This document shows, one piece after another, positions 8,076 to 16,336 of a stretch of 64,000 nt of DNA. Source of the stretch: Bog-756 sp963696495 (GTDB taxonomy: Bacteria; Actinomycetota; Acidimicrobiia; Acidimicrobiales; RAAP-2). The stretch covers positions 744,001-808,000 of the forward strand of contig CAVOKJ010000002.1 of NCBI GenBank assembly GCA_963696495.1. Direction: 5' to 3'. The translations under genes and the position numbers were made by a program. The notes under the pieces are model-generated. The model was not told where the DNA came from. It saw nothing but the letters and a program-made list of their open reading frames with translations, and searched no databases. Numbering within the stretch: position 1 is the first letter of the stretch; each line of letters starts with the position of its first letter.

Positions 8076-9751
8076 CGGACGGCGGACGCCAGGTGCACGG
8101 GGACCCGCCGGCGAGCGACGTGATCGTGGTCGGTTCCGGCGCGGCGGCGCTGGCCGCGGCGATCTCCGCCCACGACGGCGGCGCCCGGGTGACCGTCGTC
8201 GAGCGCACGCCGTCCGTGGGCGGCACGACCGCCGTCTCGGGCGGCGGGGTCTGGATGCCGCAGAACCACCACATGGCCGAGCTCGGTATGGACGACTCCC
8301 GGGAGGAGGCCCTCGCCTACATGGGCCGGCTGACCGCCGGACGCACCCCGGTCGGGCTGCTCGAGCGCTACGTCGATGCCGGTCCCGGCATCGTGGCCGG
8401 GCTCGAGGAGACCACGGCGCTGCGGCTCCGGCCGATGACCTGGCCCGACTACCACCCGGAGATGGAGGGTGCGAGGTCATCGGGGCGGATGCTCGAACCG
8501 GAGCTCTTCGACACACGCCAGCTCGGCGCGTGGGCCGACCGTCTCCGGCGCCCTCCCGTGCTGGGCCTGCCCATCACGCTCCAGGAGGCCACCGTCGAGT
8601 GGCGCCCGTCCTACTTCCCCGACCGGTTCGACGCCGCAGAGGTGCAACGACGGGTGGCCGACCACCGGGTGGCGTGCGGCCAGGCCCTGGTCGCCGCCCT
8701 CCTCCACGCCTGCCTGAGCCGAGGCATCGAGCCGAGGGTCGAGACGAGGGCCCAGGAGATCACGCTGGATGGACGGCGCGTGTCCGGACTGGTGGTCGAC
8801 CAGGGTGGGCGGCGCTTCGACCTCCCGGCGACGTCGGTCGTCCTGGCCAGCGGTGGCTTCGAATGGAACGGCCAGCTGAGGGAGCGGTTCCTTCCGGGTC
8901 CGCTGACCCATCCCCACAGCCCGCCGGCCAACGAGGGAGACGGGCTGCTCATGGCCATGGAGGTCGGGGCCGACCTGGCCAACATGACCGAGACGTGGTG
9001 GTACCCGGCGTCCTCGGTGCCCGGGGAGCTCTACGAGGGCCGACCGCTGGCCCGGTTCCTCGGCATCGAGCGGACCGCCCCCCACTCGGTCATCGTGGAC
9101 CGGTTCGGCCAGCGGTTCGTCAACGAGGCCGCCAACTACAACGACATGCAAAAGGCCTTCTTCCCCTTCGACGCCAACGAGTACACCACCCGGCACCTCC
9201 CCTGCTGGGTGGTGTTCGACCGGCAGTACCGTTCGCGCTACCCCGTCGTCAGCGCCCGGCCCGGCGATCCCGACCCCGAGTGGCTGGCGGTGGATGACAC
9301 GGTCGAGGGCCTGGCGGCGAAGGTGGGGATCGACCCGTTGGGGCTGACCGAGGGCCTCGAGCGGTGGAACCGGTTCGTCGCTGCGGGTCGTGACCGTGAC
9401 TTCGGGCGGGGCTCGAGCGCCTACGACCGGTTCCACGGCGACCCGAGCGCACCCCACCCGAACCTGGGCACCATCGAGGAGGGCCCGTTCTACGCGTTGG
9501 AGGTGCACGTCGGCTCCGTGGGCACCAAGGGCGGCCCGAGGGTCGACGGCCACGGTCGGGTGCTGCATGTGCGGGACCGCCCGATCCCCGGGCTGTACGG
9601 CGCCGGCAACGTCATCGCCAGCCCGGCCGGACCCGCCTACTACGGCGGCGGTACCTCGATCGGCATGGGCCTCGTCTGGGGCCATTTCGCCGGGGCCCAC
9701 GCGGCCGCCTACGCGACGGTCGGGGATCCGGCGGCGGCGGTGCCCGGATGA
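8072..9751 (+). CDS. FAD-dependent 3-ketosteroid 1-dehydrogenase-like flavoprotein
   Basis: The 559-aa protein has the Rossmann FAD signature VIVVGSGAAALAAA at about residues 17-30 and the succinate dehydrogenase/KstD-family GGTTAVSGGGVWMP. Near the C-terminus PIPGLYGAGNV and YYGGGTSIGMGLVWG match the second FAD-contact block. KstD-type enzymes introduce a C1-C2 double bond next to a ketone; relatives reduce fumarate-like substrates. The GTG start overlaps the stop of the Rieske gene (GTGA). Its place between an oxygenase and a thiamine-dependent dehydrogenase points to one catabolic pathway. The substrate is unknown. Confidence 0.87.
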   Translation: MTDGGRQVHGDPPASDVIVVGSGAAALAAAISAHDGGARVTVVERTPSVGGTTAVSGGGVWMPQNHHMAELGMDDSREEALAYMGRLTAGRTPVGLLERYVDAGPGIVAGLEETTALRLRPMTWPDYHPEMEGARSSGRMLEPELFDTRQLGAWADRLRRPPVLGLPITLQEATVEWRPSYFPDRFDAAEVQRRVADHRVACGQALVAALLHACLSRGIEPRVETRAQEITLDGRRVSGLVVDQGGRRFDLPATSVVLASGGFEWNGQLRERFLPGPLTHPHSPPANEGDGLLMAMEVGADLANMTETWWYPASSVPGELYEGRPLARFLGIERTAPHSVIVDRFGQRFVNEAANYNDMQKAFFPFDANEYTTRHLPCWVVFDRQYRSRYPVVSARPGDPDPEWLAVDDTVEGLAAKVGIDPLGLTEGLERWNRFVAAGRDRDFGRGSSAYDRFHGDPSAPHPNLGTIEEGPFYALEVHVGSVGTKGGPRVDGHGRVLHVRDRPIPGLYGAGNVIASPAGPAYYGGGTSIGMGLVWGHFAGAHAAAYATVGDPAAAVPG

Positions 9752-9791
9752 CACCGGCAAGGGCGACCGCTTCGGCGGCCCCGGGAGCGCC

Positions 9792-10790
9792 ATGAGCAAC
9801 GCCCCGATGGGTGGACCCACTCCCGAGGACCGGCGCCGCATGTTCGAGCTGATGACGCTGATCCGGGCCTGCGACGACCGGATTCGCCGGGGCCTGAGCA
9901 GCGGGGAGTTCGCCTTCACCTACTGGCCCGCCACCGGCCAGGAGGCCATCGCCGCCGCCATGGGCGCCGTGCTGCGCACCGACGACCAGTTGGTCACCAC
10001 CTACCGCGGCCTCCACGACCAGCTGGCCAAGGGGGTGCCGGTCGGACCGCTGGTGGCGGAGGTCCTCACCCGAGGGACCGGTGTCAACGCCGGCAAGGGC
10101 GGGTCCATGCACATCGCCCATCCACCGTCGGGCCTGGTCCTGTCGACGGGCATCGTCGGCTCCGGGCTCCCGATTGCCGCCGGAGTGGCGTTGGCCGTCC
10201 AACTTCGGGGTGGCGACCAGGTGACCGTGGCCAGCTTCGGTGACGGTGCGACCGGGACCGGTTCCTTCCACGAGGCCGTGAACCTGGCCGGTCTGTGGAA
10301 GCTGCCGATCGTCCTGCTCTGCCAGAACAACCGCTATGCCGAGATGACACCGACGTTCGCCGCCCAACCGGTCGCCCGGGTGGCCGAACGGGCCAGCGCC
10401 TACGGGATCCCGGGGACCACGGTCGACGGGAACGACCCCGACGCCGTCCACCGCGCCTTGGCAACGGCCGTCGACCGGGCCCGGGAGGGAGGAGGCCCGA
10501 CCCTCCTCGAGTGCACCACCTTCCGCTTGTGGGGCCACTACTTCGGCGACCCCATGCGCTACATGGCCGAGGGGGAGCTGGAGTCGGCCAGGAGTGCCGA
10601 TCCGGTCGGGCGCTACCGCGCCACGCTGCTCGCCGAGCAGGTGGTCGACGAGGCGGCCGCCGTCGCCGTCGAGGAACAGGCGCACGAGGAGGTGGGGGCG
10701 GCGTTCGCCGCCGCCCTCGAGGCCGCGTTCCCCGACGGTGACGAGGCCTTCACCGACGTCTACCTGGACCCGACAGGTGTCCCCCGGTGA
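9792..10790 (+). CDS. Thiamine-diphosphate dehydrogenase E1 alpha subunit
   Basis: The 332-aa product matches the E1 alpha family of acetoin and branched-chain 2-oxo acid dehydrogenases. GKGGSMHIA, the thiamine-diphosphate motif starting GDGATGTGSFHEAVNLA and ending in NN, and the phosphorylation-loop-like HYFGDPMRY are all visible. It decarboxylates a 2-oxo acid or cleaves a 2-hydroxyketone and passes the acyl or hydroxyalkyl group to a lipoyl arm. Start ATG at 9792; its stop overlaps the beta subunit's GTG. No E2 or E3 gene is in the window; the stand-alone lipoyl domain at 5933 is the only visible acceptor. Confidence 0.9.
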   Translation: MSNAPMGGPTPEDRRRMFELMTLIRACDDRIRRGLSSGEFAFTYWPATGQEAIAAAMGAVLRTDDQLVTTYRGLHDQLAKGVPVGPLVAEVLTRGTGVNAGKGGSMHIAHPPSGLVLSTGIVGSGLPIAAGVALAVQLRGGDQVTVASFGDGATGTGSFHEAVNLAGLWKLPIVLLCQNNRYAEMTPTFAAQPVARVAERASAYGIPGTTVDGNDPDAVHRALATAVDRAREGGGPTLLECTTFRLWGHYFGDPMRYMAEGELESARSADPVGRYRATLLAEQVVDEAAAVAVEEQAHEEVGAAFAAALEAAFPDGDEAFTDVYLDPTGVPR

Positions 10791-11833
10791 GTGCGGCCGA
10801 TGCCACCGGGGCCGCTGGTTCGGCCGGAGCCACCGGTTCGGCCGGGGCCACCGGGACGGTGCGCACCATGCGCGAGGCGCTCAACCTGGCACTGGACGAG
10901 GCCCTCGGCGCCGACCCCTCCGTGCTGCTCATCGGCGAGGACCTGGCCGACCCGGGCGGAGGCATCTCACAGGTGACCAAGGGCCTGTCGACCCGCTGGG
11001 GCGCCCATCGCGTCCGTGACACGCCCATCTCCGAGGCGGCCATCGTGGGTGCGGCGGTCGGCGCCGCTCTCGCCGGCCTCCGACCGGTGGCCGAGGTCAT
11101 GATCATGGACTTCATCAGCATCGCCCTCGACCAGCTGGTCAATCACGCGGCCAAGTCCCGCTTCATGTCCGGTGGGAGCCTGTCCGTCCCGATGACCGTG
11201 CGGACCGCGGTGTTCGGCGGGATCGGATCGGGCGCCACCCACTCACAGACCCTCGAGGCGTGGCTGGCCCATGTCCCGGGCCTGAAGGTCGTGGTCCCCA
11301 GCTCCCCGGCCGACGCCAAGGGACTGTTGAGCTCGTGCATCTTCGACGACGACCCCTGTGTGTTCGTGGAGAACGTCGCTCTCTACGGCGAGCGGGGGCC
11401 GGTCCCCGACGGCGACCACCGAGTCCCGCTGGGCTCGGCCGAGGTCAAGCGGCCGGGCCGCGACGTGACGGTGGTGACCTACGGACGGACCGTCCGGGAC
11501 GCGCTGGCGGCTGCCGAGACGGTGGCCGGCGAAGGGATCGACGTCGAGGTGGTCGACGTGCGGAGCCTCGTCCCCTTCGACGCCGCCACCGTGCTGGGCT
11601 CGGTGGCCAGGACCCGCCGGGCGATCGTCGCGCACCACGCCACCCGCTTCGCCGGATTCGGGGCCGAGGTGGCGTCGGTCATCAACGAGGAGCTGTTCGG
11701 TCAGCTCGACGCACCGGTGCACAGGATCGGCGCCCGGTTCTCACCCATCGGGTCGGCACCCACGCTCGAGGCGGCCATGACGCCCTCGGCTGGATCCATC
11801 GCCGAGGCCGCGCGCCGGGTCACCGCCCGCTGA
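10787..11833 (+). CDS. Thiamine-diphosphate dehydrogenase E1 beta subunit
   Basis: The 348-aa protein matches E1 beta: REALNLALDEAL, LIGEDLADPGG, RDTPISEAAIVGAAVGAALAG and AEVMIMDF, followed by the transketolase C-terminal domain. It pairs with the alpha subunit, whose stop codon overlaps this GTG start (GTGA). The first 23 residues are a Gly/Ala/Ser/Thr-rich tail made by a short DNA repeat and look non-structural; an ATG at 10868 would start right at the conserved domain. This is the last gene of the operon that begins at the lipoyl domain. Confidence 0.9.
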   Translation: MSAADATGAAGSAGATGSAGATGTVRTMREALNLALDEALGADPSVLLIGEDLADPGGGISQVTKGLSTRWGAHRVRDTPISEAAIVGAAVGAALAGLRPVAEVMIMDFISIALDQLVNHAAKSRFMSGGSLSVPMTVRTAVFGGIGSGATHSQTLEAWLAHVPGLKVVVPSSPADAKGLLSSCIFDDDPCVFVENVALYGERGPVPDGDHRVPLGSAEVKRPGRDVTVVTYGRTVRDALAAAETVAGEGIDVEVVDVRSLVPFDAATVLGSVARTRRAIVAHHATRFAGFGAEVASVINEELFGQLDAPVHRIGARFSPIGSAPTLEAAMTPSAGSIAEAARRVTAR

Positions 11834-11966
11834 GCGTGGCAACGGCGCAGACGGCGGATCCCGGAACGGCGAAGCGTCGACGCGATGCGCTCGCTCTTCC
11901 CCGGAATGAGTAGTGTCGCTCGGCGATCCGTGCCGGACGGCAGGGGGCCGGTGAGAGAAGGTGGCC

Positions 11967-12716
11967 ATGGCCGAAGGACTGAGCCCGAGTGAAGTGGCAA
12001 GCGAGATCTCCAAGCACCGGGAGCACACCCATGGAGGCCACGCCGGCGACGAGGGCAGCGGTGGTCGCGAGCACCCGGGCCAGGACGCCGATGGGCCCCG
12101 CGAGCACGACCGGACGCTCTCCATCATCGAGGCCATCATGCTCGCCATCGTCGCTGTGCTGGCCGCCTACACTGGGTTCGCCTCGGCGAAGTGGGCCACC
12201 GAGTCCTCCATACGGTTGGCGAGCGCGTCGGCGGCACGCACCGAGGCGAACCGGGCGGTCCTCGATGCCCAGGACACCCGGAACTTCGACTCCACGACGT
12301 TCAATGCGTGGTTCTCCGCCTATCTCGCCGGGGACGCCAATGGCCAGGCGGTGGCCGAACGGCGGTTCCGCCCCGCCTTCAAGGTGGCCTTCGATGCCTG
12401 GATGGCGACCGATCCGTTCACGAACACCGCCGCTCCGCCCGGGCCCACGTACATGCCGCAGTACAAACAGCCCGAGCTGGCCCAGTCGGCTGCCCTGGAC
12501 AAGAAGGCCAACGAGGAGTACCTCCTCGGCGTCCAGGGCGGGGCGAACTCCGACAACTACGTGCGGGACACCATCTACCTGGCCACCATCCTCTTTCTGG
12601 TGGGGATCAGCGGCCACTTCCGGTTCTTCCGGATCAGGGTCGGGCTGGTCAGCCTCGGGGCCGTCATGCTCCTCGTCGCCGTCGTGCAGATCGTGACGTC
12701 GCCGCCCGTCCCGTGA
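11967..12716 (+). CDS. Membrane protein of unknown function
   Basis: The 249-aa protein starts with about 50 His/Gly/Asp-rich, probably cytoplasmic residues. One membrane segment follows (AIMLAIVAVLAAYTGFASA), then an alpha-helical soluble region rich in Ala and Glu, and two C-terminal membrane segments (TIYLATILFLVGISG and LGAVMLLVAVVQIVT). This layout resembles DUF4337-type proteins, but the resemblance is weak. GAGAAGG lies 6 nt before the ATG; a GTG at 11961 is the alternative start. No functional motif is visible. Confidence 0.7.
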   Translation: MAEGLSPSEVASEISKHREHTHGGHAGDEGSGGREHPGQDADGPREHDRTLSIIEAIMLAIVAVLAAYTGFASAKWATESSIRLASASAARTEANRAVLDAQDTRNFDSTTFNAWFSAYLAGDANGQAVAERRFRPAFKVAFDAWMATDPFTNTAAPPGPTYMPQYKQPELAQSAALDKKANEEYLLGVQGGANSDNYVRDTIYLATILFLVGISGHFRFFRIRVGLVSLGAVMLLVAVVQIVTSPPVP

Positions 12717-12758
12717 GCGGTCGCCGTGCGGAGCTCACCCGACCGTCCCGACCCTCTG

Positions 12759-12832
12759 CGCCCCCGGCACGACTCGAACGCGCAACCTGATGGGTAGAAA
12801 CCATCTGCTCTATCCAGTTGAGCTACAGGGGC
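12759..12832 (-). tRNA. tRNA-Arg (TCT)
   Basis: The reverse complement folds as a full 74-nt cloverleaf. The acceptor stem is GCCCCTG/CGGGGGC, the D arm contains GCTC...GAGC, the anticodon loop TTTCTAC gives anticodon TCT, and the T loop is TTCGAGT. No CCA is encoded. Confidence 0.93.
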
Positions 12833-12897
12833 TACACCGGAGGGGACGGTCGGCAACCCGCACCTCCGCCGGTCTGTGCCACACTAGAGGCTCCTTG

Positions 12898-12970
12898 GTG
12901 GCCGTAGCTCAGTTGGCAGAGCGCCGGGATGTGGCCCCGGAGGTCGCGGGTTCGAGCCCCGTCGGTCACC
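12898..12970 (+). tRNA. tRNA-His (GTG)
   Basis: Acceptor GTGGCCG pairs with CGGTCAC. The anticodon loop ATGTGGC gives GTG, and the T loop is TTCGAGC. A G at 12897 faces C73, matching the extra G-1 that identifies histidine tRNAs. Confidence 0.93.
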
Positions 12971-13032
12971 CTCACGCCACCGGGAACGTGTGCACCGCGC
13001 CCCCGTCACCGAGGGCTAGGTTTGCAGTACGG

Positions 13033-13107
13033 GCGCCTCTAGCTCAACGGCAGAGCAACGGACTCTTAATCCGCAGGTTCCGGGTTCAAATCCCGGGGGG
13101 CGCACCA
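13033..13107 (+). tRNA. tRNA-Lys (CTT), CCA encoded
   Basis: Acceptor GCGCCTC pairs with GGGGCGC. The anticodon loop CTCTTAA gives CTT, and the T loop is TTCAAAT. The 3' CCA is in the DNA (13105-13107). Its 3' half is repeated in degenerate form at 14423-14468, so the gene looks like the integration site of an element. Confidence 0.93.
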
Positions 13108-13612
13108 GGAAAGGCCAGTTCAGATGCCTATTCCGACTCGACATTGGTGTGAACCGGTGCTGGGCGCCACCAAGCTGGAACGCTGCGGCGGAACGCATGT
13201 GTTGCGGAACGCATGTCGGTGGAGGTCTATGGTTCGCACATGATCATCTGGTCCTAGAAACTGGAGCCGGTCGATGCGGGAGAGGCTGCCGAGTAGGTTC
13301 CGGCCGGGAGTGGGCAGTGCTCGGGTGCCCATGCACGCTCAGGGGCCGCAGCTGATGACCACCGCCACGGTCGAGTGGTTGGCACGACGTGATCGGTGCC
13401 AGCGGCGATCACCTCGGCGGCGGCTATCGACTGGGATGTGCTGGCCGGGGGGAACCACCCGTCAGCGGCACGTCGAGGATGGATGCGTACGCGGCCACAC
13501 ACCCCACCGAGTTGACCGTTCGCAACCCGACTCGGGCCATCGGCATGCGAGCCGAAGGCCGTCGTCGTCGAGAGATTGCTTCACCACGGGGGGCGATCAA
13601 CCGTTGGTCAGG
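13108..13612. other. About 500 bp without a recognisable gene
   Basis: Reading frames here are short, mutually overlapping and unlike any family I know. The only structure noticed is a direct repeat of GCGGAACGCATGT at 13188-13200 and 13204-13216. Composition is less GC-rich than the flanks, consistent with the left part of the integrated remnant. Confidence 0.5.
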
Positions 13613-14083
13613 TCAGCATCCGTCCAGATCGCCCGACTGCAAATATCCGGTGAAGCCGGCGCCGATGCCATTGAAGGTGAGGTCGTACTGAGGCGGTGAC
13701 TTTTGGAAGGCGCCGGTTGCGCCCGAGGGATAATCAGCGCCGGCAGTCCATAGGATCGTGAGTGAACGGTGAGGTCCCTTGGCATACGTGCCAGAGTCTC
13801 CATAGGTGTCGGCTCCGACTTCAGTGAAGAGATGCCTCTTTCCGAACTGCAGGACCTCACATCCGCCACCGTTGATGAACAGGGTCCACTGACTGCCCCT
13901 CGTGACCCCGGCAGCCGCGATCGCCGGGCGCTCCGCGTGGCTCGTTCTCTGGGCTCCCGAGAAGAGCCCCCCGGCAGCTGCCCCGGCGACACCGCCAAGT
14001 CCGATCACCCCCAGTGCGCCTCCGAGCCCAATGGTTCCGATCGCCACTCCCAACCGCTTCATCCCCGTCCGCCGACGCTTCAT
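13613..14083 (-). CDS. Small secreted protein of unknown function (island cargo)
   Basis: The 156-aa product starts at the ATG at 14083 after GGTGAGGCGGAG. The N-terminus MKRRRTGMKRLGVAIG leads into a Gly/Ala-rich hydrophobic stretch of about 35 residues, consistent with a signal peptide or membrane anchor. The exported part holds two cysteines: one in INGGGCEVLQFG and the last residue, in the C-terminal SGDLDGC. A disulfide is possible. Base use is clearly less GC-rich than in neighbouring genes, as expected for horizontally acquired DNA. I do not recognise the family. The reading frame is open upstream to 14332, but that part is Lys-rich and coding-poor. Confidence 0.6.
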   Translation of the reverse strand: MKRRRTGMKRLGVAIGTIGLGGALGVIGLGGVAGAAAGGLFSGAQRTSHAERPAIAAAGVTRGSQWTLFINGGGCEVLQFGKRHLFTEVGADTYGDSGTYAKGPHRSLTILWTAGADYPSGATGAFQKSPPQYDLTFNGIGAGFTGYLQSGDLDGC

Positions 14084-14422
14084 CTCCGCCTCACCTTCTT
14101 TTTTGGACTTTTTTGGATCTTTTTTGGAGCCCCATGATGCTCGGGCCTCGGTCCCGGTCGGCAACTGCCGTTCAGGACTCTCAACCATCCCCTTTGACGC
14201 CAGCAGGAGAATACCAAGGACGTGATCGTTCCGCCGGACCCGTTGTTCTTCGGTGGTTGATGCAAAGCTGTGGGCCGCGGCACCAACCGCCGAAGAGCGG
14301 TGGAATCGCCGCACACCTCTGGTGACAACCACGTCCCTTTCGTCGGCACCCGTGGCCTTCCCGGCCCTCCAAAAGGGGCGTGCCGCTGAGGTCGGGACAC
14401 TCGTCGCTCCTCGAACGGACAG

Positions 14423-14468
14423 GACTCACATTCCGCAGGTTCCGGGTGCAGATCCGGGGGGGCGCACC
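14423..14468 (+). repeat. Degenerate copy of the tRNA-Lys 3' half (att-like site)
   Basis: Aligning 14423-14468 with 13061-13106 gives 40 of 46 identical bases without gaps, including a perfect 16-bp core (14432-14447 against 13070-13085) and the acceptor 3' strand. The anticodon region is mutated and the 5' half is only faintly recognisable, so this copy cannot make a working tRNA. It is best read as the far attachment site of a past integration at tRNA-Lys. Confidence 0.75.
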
Positions 14469-14751
14469 GGGTCAGAGTCTGGTTTTTCCAGTCGGACCGG
14501 GGAGGGCTCCGAAGCGGGCCCGCCACGCTCCGTGGTCTCGTCGTCGTGGGGAGTGCCGAGCTGCCGGATGCCTCCCCGTCCTCACGGGACGACCGATCGG
14601 CGGACTGGTATAAAGGATCGCTGGGCACCCAGGGGATCGAGGTGCGGACTGTGGCGTTCCATCCATCCGACGATCGTGCGACAAGAACGGGGCGGCGACT
14701 TCCACGGCGACCGCCGACGCCCGCGCACGGCCATGATCGCTGATCGGTTCC
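14469..14751. other. Intergenic region upstream of the secreted glycosidase
   Basis: No gene is supported here. The stretch presumably contains the promoter of the gene at 14752; GGTATAAAG near 14609 could be a -10 element, but no convincing -35 accompanies it. Confidence 0.4.
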
Positions 14752-16248
14752 TTGCCGGGAAAGCACACGCGCCGCCGCGTCCGGCCTCGGCACACGCCAC
14801 GGCGACTGGCCGCGGTCGCCCTCTGCTGCCTGGGGGTGACGGGCCTGGCGGTCGGTGTCGCGGCCCGAGCTGACGGCGCGCCCGCGCACCATCACCGCGA
14901 CCGTTCGACCGCGGGCCACGTGAGGGCGTTCGCCACCAGGTCTGCTGCGGCCACCGTCACGACGACGGGAGAGGTCGTGGGGACGGCCAACTTCCAAGTG
15001 GGCTACGACTACACGCAGAACGAACATCTGTCCCCCGGCGCGGGAGGATCAGCCCCGGCGGCCGCCTCGGCGAAGAAGCTGCTGGCATCGTTGGACGCGT
15101 TCCAGAACGTCGCCCTGATGGGATGGGGGGCTGACGATCCGGAACCATCACCCGGCCACTACGACTGGAGCTCGCTCGACAGCCGCGTCGAGGTCATGGG
15201 GGCCACCACCTCCGAGGGCCAGCGGATGGTCACCCTGTGCACCGCTCCCGGTTGGATGAAGGTGGGTGGCGTGAGCCAGGAGTGGAACATGGAGGCGGCG
15301 GTGGCTCCCGCACACTTCCAGGATTTCGCCGCGCTCGCCGCCCAGGTGGCGGAGCGCTATGACGGAACCCACCGGGGTGCCGACGGCCAGATCCTCCCCC
15401 GGGTCGATTACTTCGACGTCTGGAACGAGTTGAAGGGCTTCTGGAATCCGGCGGGCAACACCTGGGACGCTCAGGAGTACACCGCGATGTACAACGACGT
15501 CTACCGGGCGATCAAGCGGGTCCGGCCCGATGCCCGCATCGGGGGACCCTACGCACCGGTGGGCGCCGGCACCGCCTCGAGCACCGCCGACGCCTCCCCG
15601 GTTCGTGGCGGCTTCGGGGTGGTCGACCAGCGGGCGCTCGACGCCGTCACCTACTGGCTGCAGCACAAGGTGGGCGCCCAGTTCCTCAGCCTCGCCGGCG
15701 GCCCGGCGGCGACCGACGAGAGCGGCTTCGCCTCGGGCCAGTATTTCGTGGCCGTCACCGATTGGCTGCGGGGGCTCGACGACCAGGCGTACCCGGGGGC
15801 GACGACCCTGCCGATCCTGTGGGCGGAGTTCTATCCGGGCATCGACTCGGCCGCCGGGGATGCCACGGGACAGGCAGCGGTCGCCATCGACCTCAGCAAC
15901 ATCATCCAGGCCGGATCGGCCGGGGCGGACTACCTGTTGCTGTGGGAGATGGAGGGGAGTCCGAGCGGTGCCAGTCCGACCACGGGCGAAGGTGTCTGGA
16001 CCGACACCGCCGAGACGACCGGAGGCAGGCCGACCGCCCTCTACACCGCCCTGGAGGAGCTGCACAGAGCCTTCCCCCCCGGGACGGCCGAGTACGGGGC
16101 GGCGGTCACCGGCCCGGTCACCGCTCTGGTCGGTCGACAGCACGTCCTGCTCGTGAGCCACTCTCCTGGTGTCCTCTCGGTCGATGTCGACCATCGGCGC
16201 GTGTCCATGGACCCGTACGCGGTCATGGTGGTGACGCCGAGGATCTAG
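14752..16248 (+). CDS. Secreted clan-A glycoside hydrolase (GH39-like)
   Basis: The 498-aa protein begins with a very basic N-terminus (GKHTRRRVRPRHTPRRLA) and a hydrophobic core, a Tat- or Sec-type export signal; this justifies the TTG start. The TIM-barrel part contains DYFDVWNELKGF with Glu226 after Asn as the predicted acid/base, and LPILWAEFYPG with Glu359 as the predicted nucleophile. These are the clan-A landmarks of GH39-like xylosidases and iduronidases. MVTLCTAPGWM and the C-terminal beta region fit too. The substrate is probably a plant or microbial polysaccharide and cannot be specified. The preceding DNA is the tRNA-Lys remnant. Confidence 0.78.
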   Translation: MPGKHTRRRVRPRHTPRRLAAVALCCLGVTGLAVGVAARADGAPAHHHRDRSTAGHVRAFATRSAAATVTTTGEVVGTANFQVGYDYTQNEHLSPGAGGSAPAAASAKKLLASLDAFQNVALMGWGADDPEPSPGHYDWSSLDSRVEVMGATTSEGQRMVTLCTAPGWMKVGGVSQEWNMEAAVAPAHFQDFAALAAQVAERYDGTHRGADGQILPRVDYFDVWNELKGFWNPAGNTWDAQEYTAMYNDVYRAIKRVRPDARIGGPYAPVGAGTASSTADASPVRGGFGVVDQRALDAVTYWLQHKVGAQFLSLAGGPAATDESGFASGQYFVAVTDWLRGLDDQAYPGATTLPILWAEFYPGIDSAAGDATGQAAVAIDLSNIIQAGSAGADYLLLWEMEGSPSGASPTTGEGVWTDTAETTGGRPTALYTALEELHRAFPPGTAEYGAAVTGPVTALVGRQHVLLVSHSPGVLSVDVDHRRVSMDPYAVMVVTPRI

Positions 16249-16336
16249 GACCGCCGTTCGGCATCGTCCGCCTCCGAGATGGGTCGGGCGGGCGGATCCA
16301 CTCGTGGCGCCCGGACCGACCGGTCGTGGCCCGCCA

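Larger units (their letters stand above)
13061..14468. mobile_element. Remnant of an element integrated at tRNA-Lys
   Basis: A segment of about 1.3 kb lies between the intact tRNA-Lys and a decayed copy of that tRNA's 3' half. It is visibly less GC-rich than the surrounding genes and carries one recognisable gene on the minus strand, a secreted 156-aa protein. Duplication of a tRNA 3' end is the usual footprint of tyrosine-recombinase integration. No integrase gene is visible, so the element is either deleted or too small to mobilise itself. The boundaries are taken from the two tRNA 3' copies. Confidence 0.5.

Noticed and set aside
13016..13198. Minus-strand frame over tRNA-Lys with PPGFEPGTCGL
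   Set aside because: This peptide is the well-known false translation of a tRNA gene.
13108..14422. Integrase or relaxase inside the tRNA-Lys insert
   Set aside because: All frames were scanned for recombinase-type motifs; none are present, so no such gene is claimed.
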